Positions 35,981 to 45,590 of a stretch of 64,000 nt of DNA are shown here, in pieces. The DNA is from Agrocybe praecox (taxonomy: Eukaryota > Basidiomycota > Agaricomycetes > Agaricales > Agrocybaceae): contig OZ024840.1 of NCBI GenBank assembly GCA_964017145.1, forward strand, positions 3,844,001 to 3,908,000, read 5' to 3'. The notes below the pieces were generated by a model. The model ran no database searches, was not told the origin of the DNA, and saw nothing but the letters and a program-made list of their open reading frames with translations. Every line of letters starts with the position of its first letter. Positions within the stretch are counted from its first letter, which is position 1. A program made the position numbers and the translations under genes.

Positions 35981-37689
35981 ATGCCCTTTAACTTCACCTC
36001 AACCTCGCCTCCTGCCCTTCAGTTGCAGGGCACTGGGCCTCCTGTAGTTCCTCCATCCCAGCCAGGATATACATACTCGATGCCAAACCAGCAAAATGTT
36101 TTTCTCCCGACGGTTTCAACAGGCAGTGCTGCGCCACCTGAACCAAGTTCCTCATCCCCGCCTATGGGAATATCACTTACGGTCGACAATATTGGAAAAA
36201 CACTCAATTTGACAAGGCAGCAAGTTACTGACCTTCACAACATATGTGAGGTAAGAATCCTGGACCCTTTTTTTAAAATGTTATGTCTCAGTGAGAATCG
36301 CGTAGGTGACGTTGAAGCTGCCCGGCGCCTGCAATACATCCGACCTCATATCTCGTGTCTACACCCTTGGCCTGCACTATGGCAGTGAAAATCGAATCAT
36401 CCAAGCATTGTCTACAAGCGGCTCAAGTGGTGGTAATACTTTGCTGACCGAGCAAGTTATGAAGACTCTTCAAGACATTTCTGTTATAATGGAAGATTGT
36501 TTTAAAATGACCGCGTCACAAAAGGTACGTAAAATCATTAATTTTATATGCAGTGTACACTCAAGTATTCTTGTGCTAGGCCACAATACGACTTCTCGGC
36601 CAAGAACTAATTTACAAGCCAACACGAACTTCCTTCAAGGACTTGGGCGCTGAAGTTCATGTATGTAATTTCTTATCATTGCGCCTTATAAATGCAGGGT
36701 ACTCATAAACATCTCTGAATAGAATACATTACGTGGTCATCCCAAACAGTACCGGATGGAAAATATATTCGGACACCCCACGCGCGAAACTATTCTTTCT
36801 TCTGTGGTCAAAAACCAGATGTCCGGTGTACGTAACAAATTCCGAACAGCGGTATGTGTAATCCACTCCTTCACATTAAAATTATCTCTAAGCCAGAAAA
36901 ATTATTATGCAGATCCTCGAGAGTCTGACCGGACCAAAGAAGTGCAGCCTTGATGTCTTTATAATCCGATGTTCCAAAAAATACCATGTTGGTGCGCTCA
37001 CAAACGTTCAACTTCAAAATCACACCATACACAATGCGCTCCTGGTACGTAAGAAAAATCAAGCATTTTTAATACTGATATATTTCACTCCATAGCGACG
37101 CATCACCTGGGAGAACAAGGGACTATTCGAACTGCCCGATGAAGATGTCACAGGTGACGATGGCGAGAGTGAGAGCACAGCAGATGGTAACGCGCAGGGA
37201 TCCAACAACAACCAGCCTCGCAAGCGACAGAAGAGGGCAAGAGGGGGTGGACGTGTGCCGGAGGATCAGGACTACTGGTCCCAGGTGGATTTATGGTTCA
37301 AAACGGAGTTGGAAACCAGAGGAAGGGATTTCACTTCGCCGAGCTGGAAAACGTGCGTGGTTATACTGTGTTATTTGAACTCTCCTGACCTCTTTTGAAA
37401 TTGCGACAGGTATATTGACGAGACATTACGTTTGGAGCAGCAACGGGAGAACTCGAACTTGGACAGTCCCGAAGGCTCAGAAGAAGTGGATTCTGCGTTG
37501 GAGGCCGACAATTCAAGCTCATCGTCTCCGCGCACTGCACCCTTTGTCGCAAGCAATTGGCCTTCGTCCTCAATGGAATCTGAGAACAGCGAGGGGCCAT
37601 TATGGAATGAAGAAGAGGTTCAGCAACAAGTTGGCGGTCATTCTTCCGTGGCAACGGGTTTGCTGAATGGGTTTTATAATGCTATTTAA
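35981..37689 (+). CDS. Element companion gene B: putative nuclear or DNA-binding accessory protein
   Basis: Seven exons, all with good GT-AG sites, join in frame from the ATG at 35981 (MPFNFTSTSPPALQLQG). The first exon is Pro/Ser-rich. Then come a helical stretch (TVDNIGKTLNLTRQQVTDLH), a region with MKTLQDISVIMEDCFKM, and a middle segment RGHPKQYRMENIFGHPTRET, VRNKFRTA, ILESLTGPKKCSLD. A nuclear localisation-like PRKRQKRARGGGR follows, then DYWSQVDLWFKTELETRGRD with SPSWKTYIDETLRLEQQ, and an acidic-serine tail. It is transcribed away from companion gene A, with about 280 bp between start codons that could serve as a shared promoter. The frame is intact although the transposase is not. The NLS and position suggest a TnpA-like or regulatory role; no domain name can be given. 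Confidence 0.65.
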
Positions 37690-38593
37690 TATTACATCTG
37701 TCACTGTATATTTCTATCACTATAATACACTATAATTCTTAAATTTTATTAACATTTGTTCTTCATATAATTTGGCGGTATCGAGAACTAGACCAGTGCA
37801 ATAAGGGGTGTTTGCTCATGTTTACCAAGAGTCTCCGCGTCAAAGGAAATCGTGATTTTTTGAGTCTCGACAATCATGACTTTCTTTTCTTCTTGACGGA
37901 CCACATCTGTGTGGCATGGGCATGTCCATGACGTGGTTGACTGTGATTTTATGCCAAATTCCCGCCTGTGGGACCATGTTGAATGGCGCAGTCATCCACC
38001 CGTCTCATGTATTAATCTCAACTGGATTGAGTTACTGACTAACTTCGACAGTTTACGTGGTATGGCAGTGGGTTTATAAGTGGACGAATCTCAATGGTAA
38101 GAGGTTGCTTCTACTGGAAATGTTCTTTGTTACTTACATTGTCATGACAGGCCTCAACCTTCTTCGCGCAACAGTGTAGTTTGTGGAGGGACCACTGGGG
38201 GTCAGATGGTAGTGTCGGTAAGTATTTGCAGTATCATTTCGGCCTCACTGAGGGTCCAAATTACGGATAGCAATATGTATAATTCACTGAGTCATTAGTA
38301 GTCAAATATATCATATTTCAATCCCACTCTAATATACCAGTGTCTAAGGGATAGTGAAAATGGCGAGCGAGAAAAATTTCTATGTGGGCCGTAAAAGGAA
38401 ATACGCAGCGCAGCGGTCTGCCGATGCTTGAGATTAATTGAAGTTCTAGCTTAAATTTTTGTGAAATCCGCCGCTGAAGCAAAACTAAGTTGCGAGGTTT
38501 GAATCTGATTTGGTGGGACGTTTTTGGAAATAATTTGAAACAAACTTAAACAAATCTGATGTCTGATGGGACCCAGATTTGTTTAAACGGGTG
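37690..38593. other. Non-coding right part of the three-gene element
   Basis: About 900 bp with no supported ORF. The last 60 bases hold the subterminal repeats (TTAAACAAATCT at 38547, AGATTTGTTTAA at 38575). A run near 37850-37930 (TTTTGAGTCTCGACAATCATGA) looks unstructured. Confidence 0.45.
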
Positions 38594-38606
38594 ACCCACC
38601 TGTGTA
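38594..38606 (-). repeat. Right terminal inverted repeat of the three-gene element
   Basis: Reads TACACAGGTGGGT on the minus strand, paired with 31384-31396. Confidence 0.6.
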
Positions 38607-38646
38607 AAGTAATATTAAAATTCACAGCCTTTAGAGGGTTTAATAT

Positions 38647-38679
38647 GGGCACAAGCAAGGTACATGTGATGAATTTGAC
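38647..38679 (-). repeat. Short displaced piece of the copper amine oxidase gene
   Basis: Positions 38652-38679 are identical to 23196-23223 within the amine oxidase coding region (the KFITCTLL segment on the minus strand). The match extends a few bases left with one mismatch. It sits directly in front of the array unit 2 leader and in the same orientation as in the parent gene. Confidence 0.8.
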
Positions 38680-38773
38680 CACTAACCACTCGATCACGTC
38701 ATTTCGTGGATGCGATCTAATCTTAGCACAATGAAGAGTCTAATCTAATCTCTCCACTTCCCCAATAACCTCG

Positions 38774-39604
38774 ATGACTTCCAGAATCGCAACAACCGCT
38801 CCCCGTTGGAAAACAGCACTCGAAGATGCTCTTACAAAATACAAGAACCAAACAGGTATATATATATTTAAAACAAGGAATTTGACCGAGTTCTAACCTT
38901 CTCCTCGCTAGTCATCCAAATCGCCACTCGACTCAACTAGCACACCAGATAGCTCACTTACCGTTCCGCGAGTGCGCTCGCATATATTCCGCGAATTTCT
39001 TTCAAAGCCAGAGTTCACCTCCCTGTCTCTCCTTATCAGCTCAACAGACGTCCGCACGCCCAAAGTCAGCCAACTCACATCATCGCCCAAAGCCAAAATC
39101 GTATGGTGGATAGACGGAACGCAGCAACAGTTCCGTCTAAAATCCAACATATGCATCGTTCCACACTCCACACACCCCACTTATAGCGTATTCAATCGTG
39201 CATTGGAATGTGCCAACGCAGAGGATCCTCTGAACGATGCGCCTGGGCTTTCCTTGTTCAAGGACGAGGATTGGGAAAAGCGAAGGATCGATTTATTCGA
39301 AACCATGAGCGCGCACATGAAAGCGAGCTGGTGTCGTCCTACCCCAGGGACGGTCCTTCAGGGGGGCGAGGAAGACACGAAGAAGTGGCCCGAACGCGTC
39401 GATAAGCCTGATCCCAATAGCGAGAATTACGAGAAACAGAAACAGGATTGGGACTTTGCGTTGTCGAATTTCGCAATGGTTGTCATCGAACCGTATGAAG
39501 TTGATTTTGTTGACCTCAAAGTGCTACCCAACAGAAGATGGCTCTTCAATAAGAAGAAGGACGGAAATGATTGGGTGTGGGGAGAGGTGGAATTGGTACC
39601 TTGA
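38774..39604 (+). pseudogene. Alr4036-type PPOX-like gene, copy 2, with 2-nt deletion
   Basis: Exon 1 (38774-38855) and the intron boundaries match the intact copy at 43377. In exon 2, the intact sequence ACTCTCGACTC reads ACTCGACTC here (about 38926). The 2-nt loss shifts the frame and makes a TAG at 38938-38940. Downstream of about 38945 the original frame is open to the normal stop at 39604, with nearly every residue of copy 3 retained, for example KAKIVWWIDGTQQQFRLKS, DWDFALSNFAMVVIEPYEVD and VLPNRRWLFNKKKDGNDW. Little else has decayed, so the break is probably recent. Initiation downstream would lose the N-terminal FMN-fold strand. Confidence 0.75.
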
Positions 39605-39679
39605 ACATTGGGGTTGTATTGGCGGTACGGTGTATGTTGTATTTTATTCAAGTCTTCAAGAGTCAAGCTTGCCTCACCG

Positions 39680-40050
39680 GCACCCCTGACCCCCTTCTCC
39701 TCCCTCTCCTCTCTCTCCATCAACTCTTCCTCTCCACGGCCCGTCACCCCACCAAACTCATCCTCCTCTGTCGAAGCCCGCAAGCACCTCGAGCTCGGCC
39801 ACGCCTACGAGTTCCCAGAGCCCCCCTGGCCGTTCGACCCTGTCATGAGCGTGCGCTGGTACTCTGCCGCAAGCGAGAGCGGCGAGCCAGAGGCCGATAT
39901 GGCGCTGAGCAAGTAGTCCTCATGTGGCGCGGGTTTGTCTTCCCATAATGCGACAAGAGCAGGCTTTGAGAAGGACGAATCCCTCACGCTCGTCTTTGCG
40001 AAGAAAGCGGCGCGGAAACGTCTCCCGAGCGCAGAGCTTGTTTTTTTCTT
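39680..40050 (+). pseudogene. Sel1-repeat (SKT5-like) fragment, copy 2
   Basis: Counterpart of 25440-25790. The frame reads ARKHLELGHAYEFPEPPWPF, DPVMSVRWYSAASESGEPE, ADMALSK and then a TAG at about 39913, where copy 1 has TGG. Beyond it, FEKDESLTLVFAKKAARKR continues in a shifted frame. It starts about 75 bp after the stop of the oxidase-like copy, with no intact gene on either side. It is a dead fragment. Confidence 0.65.
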
Positions 40051-41350
40051 TGTTTCTTTCCTTTTCTCTGGTTTGATTTCATGTTCTCAGAAACAATCCT
40101 TCTCTTTCTGTCTCCTTCTCTCCTCTCCCTCCCCCTCTTTTCCTGTTTGCTGCATAAATGTACTATGGTGCAGTGCGATGTGATGCATATCATACGAAGA
40201 AGAGGGAGCAGACGAACGAACCAACGAACCAACGAAAAGAGGGGATGGGATGTGAAGAGGGGATGTGATATGATGTGAAGCGAAACGGATTTGAGACGGT
40301 GGTTCAAACGTTCAAGTCGGGGAGGGGTGGATTTGGATGAGGGGTTCTCTTTTCTCTTCTCTTCTCCTTTTTCTCTTCTTTTCTCCAGATTTATCAATGC
40401 TTATCGATGTTCGTTCGTTCGTTCGTTCTTCCCTTTCCTTTCTTATGATTTTTTTTCTTCGTCGCGATGCGATGCGAATATATATGAACTCGAAGCCTCG
40501 AGTCGCGAGTTTGAGGGTGGGGGTTCATTGGATTTCACTGGATGGATGGTCTTCTTTCCCTTCTTCCCTACTCTCTCTTCCCTACTTTCTTTTTTGGCAC
40601 AAGAACTTAGACATATTCCGGAACCAAAAGTACACGCAGTTGGCACATGTATTGGTTAGACATTACAGAAGGCGTCGACTCGGGCGATGAGAATTTCGTC
40701 CTAATTATACATTGTTTCACTATATGATGATAGTGCACGGTGACTGGCGACCGGTGAAGGTCTGACATACAATGAAGCTATGCGTGAAAGGAACGGTTCT
40801 GTGAATGGGGCGGTTCTCCTCCTCAGGCCCTAGGCCTTCATCTCCGAGATCGTTATGTTGCCTTTTTCCTCGTGCCTCTTAATCTTAACGGCCCGCAGAA
40901 TACCTTCGAACAAGCTGAACACAGGAGAAAGACAGAGGAAACTCTAAGATGGCGGGCAACGGTTTTTCAATCACCACACTTCTATAATGAAAGACACAGA
41001 AGAATGGTGAAAACTCGAGGCGGAAAGAAGATCAACTGTTTTTAGGTGACAGACAAGCAGACAAGCCGCCGCCACAATGAAAACAATGCTGTGCAAAAAT
41101 GTCTAAAATAAATGAGCGCTTTGCTTGCACCGCTTTGCTTGCACCGCTTTCCATGCACCGCTTTCCTTGCCTGCCACGCTGTTCTGATTTGTTCCATTGG
41201 CTGAGAAGCGCCCTAGAAAATGCAAAGTTATCTCAGCCACGCAGTAAACATGCCTCAAAATGTTTATAACTGATTGACGAGGTGGAAGGGGCATAGTACT
41301 TCGTCGAACATCAGTCGTTTCTCCTACTACCCGCAAACCATCATTGGAGG
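40051..41350. other. Non-coding spacer of array unit 2
   Basis: About 1.3 kb matching 25791-26870 and then the leader of the membrane gene. It contains CGAACCAACGAACCAACGA and GTTCGTTCGTTCGTTC simple repeats and a GC-TTTGCTTGCACC triplicate near 41118-41165. No coding evidence. Confidence 0.6.
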
Positions 41351-42987
41351 ATGATTCTACTGCTTATCCTTTACTTCCTTTCGGCGTATAGTCATGGGAT
41401 TGCTGCCCCTGTGGCCCCATCTATCCACCCCAACGAATCCCCTTCATTCTTTGTCAGAGATACGGATATACCCGATCTGTCGAGTCCGCGCAAGCGCGTC
41501 GAAATCATCTGGTCATGTTTTGCTACAATTCTCGCGGCGTCATGGGTCGCTGTTCATCCCAACCTGCCTGATCCTCAAGATTCTTCCCCAAAAAAAATAT
41601 TGCGACGAGTCGAACTGATGTTGTGGGCAATTATGACGCCAGAGTTGATTATTTACTGGGCTATGCGGCAGTGGAATGGGGCTCGGAGGATGGAAAGGGA
41701 ATTTTCATGTAAGTGAAAAACATATATATGACGTTGTTTTTTGACCTTACCTTAGCCTTAGCCTTACAGTGCACAGCGGCAGCCATCAACGAGGGAACCT
41801 ATACATATCACTCAAATCATCAAATGGAAAATATTGACAAACGTTACATGGAACCTCTAATTCAATCTTTGGCATACGGGGATCGTGCGCCTGATGCTCT
41901 CCGTATTGCGGAAGATAACTCTAGATGGACCAAAACACATGGATTTTTTCTCCAAATGGGGGGCTTTGTTTTGCAGGAGAAAGGGAGACGAAAAACTATC
42001 CTTGGGTGGAAAAAATTCTTGGAACTCTACACAGCGGGAAACATTGATCTTTCAGACATAACCGAAGCACATATAAACGACCACAGTAAAGCCGACTGGT
42101 TTGCAAAAGGCTTAGCATTTATACAAACCGCTTGGTTTATTGTACTATGCCTGGCTCGTTTCTTGGACGGAAACCTAGTACTGACTGAGCTCGAGCTGGT
42201 GACATGCGCCCTCGCGGTTATGAGCTTAGTCATGTATTTTTTGTGGTGGAATAAACCCTTCAATGCAGAGATTCCAATTCTTATCGCCGTCTCTGATCCG
42301 GCGCCGGGCACCTTGACCAATACTCCTGCCCAGGATTGTCAGGACGAGGGGGAAGGTAAGTGTTAATTTTGTTCACAATTGATCTTCACTAACACATAAC
42401 CCGAAGGACGAGCTCATCTTATGGACCTGATAAAAAATAACCTGTCAATGTTCCTAGACAGTATATTCTACCGAATCGAAAGCATGGTCACTAATGGCTA
42501 CTCCAATCTTTTGCATGACCCGATTGACGATCAGCAAAGTCCAATCAGCAAAGTCCCAACTTTCTATTCTGTCGAACTTGAGCAGTCGTCTCTTGCAAAG
42601 CGTCAAATGGTATTGACAACCTCATTTATAGCTGCTCTTTTCGGGGCCATCCACTGTGCTGGATGGTCCACCATGATATATTTTTCTTCGCATGCGGTCT
42701 CAATCTTGTGGAGAAGCTCATCACTTATAATTGCTACGACCCCTTTTGTGTGGACCTTAACTTTTTTGCTTAATAGTGCTTATATATCATCTGAGTATGT
42801 TGGACTTGCGAAAAGGGTCTATAAGATTGGGAGAGATGCATTTGGAACTCTAATGGTCCTCACCATTCCTCTATACGTTTCCTCACGCGTCATCCTCCTC
42901 ATCCTAGCCTTTGTCGAACTTCGTCATGCACCTCCAGGAGCACTGGCGAACATTCCGTGGGCTAACTCTATTCCCTTTATTCATTAG
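41351..42987 (+). CDS. Basidiomycete multi-pass membrane protein, copy 2 (510 residues)
   Basis: Three exons (41351-41708, 41762-42355, 42407-42987) give 510 residues, 26 more than the paralogue at 28986. The extra residues lie mainly in the second exon after AAAINEGTYTYHSNHQ, in the juxtamembrane segment around TPAQDCQDEGEG, and in the third exon, where SAYISSEYVGLAKRVYKIGR replaces a shorter stretch. The signal peptide (MILLLILYFLSAYSHG), THGFFLQMGGFVL, TELELVT, YFLWWNKPFN and the C-terminus ALANIPWANSIPFIH are the same. Most differences avoid the helices. Both copies are intact while the linked oxidase and Sel1 genes have decayed. The function is unknown, as for copy 1. Confidence 0.75.
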
Positions 42988-43284
42988 GGCACACCTTCCA
43001 AGTTTTCCATCTTCCCGATCTGGTATACTGTATTATTACTTATACATTTTCTTCGGCTTCTTGTTGATATTTTACCATTATATAAGCAATATTTGTGAAC
43101 TTCGTATCATATTCCACATCGGAAAATTAAAGGAATATTGCTCATTGCATAGAAACTATAGACAACTGGAATTTTTTATCTCTACAACAGGTTTATAAAA
43201 CAGATGTTTATGTCATATTGAAATTATTTTTCATGATATGGTATTAATACTACCAGGCCAGGCAGAATATTTAACTGATACATA

Positions 43285-44215
43285 CCACTCGATCACGTCA
43301 TTTTCGTGTGGGGTACGATCTAATCTTAGCACAATGGACAATCTAATCTAATCTCTCCACTTCCCGAGCAACCACCATGACTTCCACAATCGCAACAACC
43401 GCTCCCCGTTGGAAAACATCACTTGAAGACGCTCTTACAAAATACAAGAACCAAACAGGTATATATTTTAAATAACAAGGAACTTGATCAAGCTCTGACC
43501 TTCTCTTCGCTAGTCATCCAAATCGCCACTCTCGACTCTAGCACACCAGATGGTTCACTTACCATTCCGCGAGTGCGCTCGCATATATTCCGCGAATTTC
43601 TCTCAAAGCCAGAGTTCCCCTCTCTGCCTCTCCTAATCACCTCAACAGACGTCCGTACGCCCAAAGTCAGCCAACTCACATCATCGCCCAAAGCCGAAAT
43701 CGTATGGTGGATAAACGGAACACAACAACAGTTCCGTCTAAAATCCAGCATATGCATCGTTCCACACCCTACACATCCCACTTACAGCGTATTCAAACAT
43801 GCATTGGAAAGCGCCAACGCGGAGGATCCTCTGAACGATGCGCCTGGGCTTTCCTTGTTCAAGGACGAGGATTGGGAAAAGCGAAGGATTGGTTTATTCG
43901 AAACCATGAGCGCGCACATGAAAGCGAGCTGGTGTCGTCCTACCCCAGGGACGGTCCTTCAGGGCGGCGGGGAAGACACGAAGAAGTGGCCCGAACGCGT
44001 CGATAAGCCTGATCCCAATAGCGAGAATTACGAGAAACAGAAACAGGATTGGGACTTTGCGTTGTCGAATTTCGCAATGGTTATCATCGAGCCGTATGAA
44101 GTTGATTTTGTTGACCTCAAAGTGTTACCGAACAGAAGATGGCTCTTCAATAAGAAGAAGGACGGAAATGATTGGGTGTGGGGAGAGTTCGAATTGGTAC
44201 CTTGAACATTGGGAT
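43285..44215 (+). repeat. Array unit 3 (partial): leader and oxidase-like gene only
   Basis: The leader TAATCTTAGCACAATGGACA (43321) and the complete oxidase-like gene follow unit 2 directly. Similarity to units 1 and 2 ends shortly after the gene stop (about 44235); the Sel1 fragment and membrane gene are absent. Confidence 0.75.
43377..44205 (+). CDS. Pyridoxamine 5'-phosphate oxidase-like FMN-binding protein (Alr4036 type), intact copy
   Basis: Two exons (43377-43458, 43514-44205) give 257 residues, the only intact one of three copies here. The N-terminus, TTAPRWKTSLEDALTKYKNQ then VIQIATLDS, and the segment IPRVRSHIFREFLSKPEFPS, TDVRTPKVSQL, KAEIVWWINGTQQQFRLKS follow the Alr4036 subfamily of the PNPOx-like split-barrel fold. 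The family binds FMN and is assumed to oxidise or reduce small substrates; the substrate is not known. The C-terminal block, WDFALSNFAMVIIEPYEVDF and DLKVLPNRRWLFNKKK, is also typical: these proteins end with a conserved Pxx-R-x-x-W/F segment. No targeting signal is visible, so it is probably cytosolic. It is the last gene of the array. Confidence 0.82.
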
Positions 44216-44344
44216 TGTCTTGGGGGTACGGTGTATGTTTACTAGCATTTTCAATATCATATTTCTCTGGTACATCATTCAAACGTCATTCTCACTCATG
44301 TCTACTTTTAATTTACGATCTTACGCCGCCGGCAGAGATTTTAT

Positions 44345-44650
44345 ATGGGTAACATTACCCAGCTATGTGGGATACTCTTGAAGGAGAGGCTGACTTATCT
44401 CGGAAAGCTGGTGGCGGTCGCTAGAAGCGACGCCCCAAGCAGCGTTTGCGTTTTGTTCGGTTCAACGAACAGACGAATAACGGTCGCAGAGAGAAAAGAG
44501 GGAAATTGGGTGATTCGATTCAAGCGTGGATTTATTGGTTGCATTAAACAATTCGGTACATCAACAACAGATTGTTTTCCTAGGAGAAAGTTCGACAGCG
44601 AATTTGAAACCAAAGTCAGAGCAAGAAAGGTGGATGAGGAGGTCGAATGA
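44345..44650 (+). CDS. Doubtful small ORF, 101 residues
   Basis: An uninterrupted frame MGNITQLCGILLKERLTYLG ... KVRARKVDEEVE of 101 codons between the oxidase-like gene and the acidic-protein gene. It is basic, with no membrane segment and no recognised domain. It could be a small gene, a gene remnant or chance. The surrounding 700 bp (44216-44931) has no other candidate. Confidence 0.25.
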   Translation: MGNITQLCGILLKERLTYLGKLVAVARSDAPSSVCVLFGSTNRRITVAERKEGNWVIRFKRGFIGCIKQFGTSTTDCFPRRKFDSEFETKVRARKVDEEVE

Positions 44651-44931
44651 TTGGACGTCGAAAGGACTGGAAGGTGAGGAAGATGGATAAAGATAAAGGA
44701 ATATATATAATAAACAGGGATAAATCACAAATTTATAGAAATGTACACTCCTCTTTCGAGAGATTGTCCGTTTTGTTTATCAAGTTGCTTATGTTTCTTG
44801 AATTTTCCCTAACTCTTTAAGACTCCACGGTCTCTAGTCCGGCCAGCAGTGAATTGGTGTCCTGGAGAGCAGAAACGCAGGTTTGGTGGATGGGCAAGAC
44901 GTAAGGAGGAGCGAGGAGAGGTATTATCCCC

Positions 44932-45590
44932 TTAGGCCTTGACTTTCTTCGATCCTTGGGCCTCGTCGTCGTCGGTAACTTCGTCAATACTGCGCTTCTT
45001 CGCAGCGCTGGTTGGAGCGACGGGTTCCTCGGCGTAATCGTCGTCTTCATCCTCTTCGTCGTCTTCCTCTTCGTCGTCGAGATCGTCGCCTTCAACTGGT
45101 CCGTTGGGCTATGAAATACAGAAACATGAGTAAAAGTCCAGAACGGCGACAAGGGGCCAACGTACGTTGCCAAGCAAAAGGTGGGTCAGTCCATTTTGCC
45201 TCTGTGAAGGTAAAGTTAATATGAAAGTCTAACAGAATGAATATATATACAATACGCACACCCTCAACCTCAACTTCGTCTTCTCCGTCATCCTCGCCTT
45301 CTTCTCTCTCCTCCTCGTCGTCCTCGTCACCGACGACTTGTTTTTCTTCCTACAGTAGCAGAAGGGAATTTATTAATGACATTACAAGAAGCAACATACG
45401 ACTGGACACAAACCTCGTAGTCAACATCGTCTTCCCCTTCGTAGTCGTCGCTCTCTTCACCTTCGACGTGGTCGTCCCCCTCGGCTTCAAAGTCAAGCGT
45501 TTCTACCTCATCCGGGTGTTTGCCGACAGTACCATTCAGGACGCCTCCAGGGTGGTTAGGAAGCTCAGTGGTATCAGTTACTCCAGACAT
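44932..45590 (-). CDS. Small highly acidic, probably nuclear protein
   Basis: Four exons from the ATG at 45590 to a TAA at 44932-44934 give about 158 residues. The start is MSGVTDTTELPNHPGGVLNG, followed by long Asp/Glu runs (DDEEEREEGEDDGEDEVEVE and DDLDDEEEDDEEDEDDDY), a short hydrophobic link GLTHLLLGNPNGPVEG, and a basic bipartite-like tail (AAKKRSIDEV ... GSKKVKA) that could be a nuclear localisation signal. Acidic tracts with a basic NLS are common in histone-binding or nucleolar proteins, so a chaperone-like role is possible but unproven. Splice sites were checked for all three introns. A fragment of its 3' exons is misplaced at 25035-25345. Confidence 0.7.

Larger units (their letters stand above)
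31384..38606. mobile_element. Three-gene DNA transposon with terminal inverted repeats, 7.2 kb, CACTA/Tnp2-like
   Basis: The ends are inverted copies: TACACAGGCGGAC at 31384-31396 and the reverse complement of TACACAGGTGGGT at 38594-38606. Subterminal copies of AGATTTGTTTAA sit just inside both ends (31402, 38575) and an inverted copy at 38547. Three genes lie between: a transposase-like gene (+), a small gene (-) and a third gene (+). The dinucleotide TA at the junction may be part of the repeat or a 2-bp target duplication; CACTA elements normally duplicate 2-3 bp. The element lies between array units 1 and 2, which are otherwise in tandem. Confidence 0.65.
38607..43260 (+). repeat. Array unit 2
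   Basis: Contains, in the same order as unit 1, the leader, oxidase-like gene (38774), Sel1 fragment (39680), pyrimidine-rich spacer, membrane gene (41351) and tail. It is more compact because it lacks the insertions of unit 1. It runs straight into unit 3 at about 43270 (CCACTCGATCACGTCATTTT), giving direct tandem order. Its left edge begins just after the transposon with a short piece of amine oxidase sequence. Confidence 0.8.

Noticed and set aside
45230..45360. Dense TCCTCGTC repeats as a candidate tandem array or CRISPR
   Set aside because: They encode the Asp/Glu runs of the acidic protein on the minus strand. There are no regular spacers.
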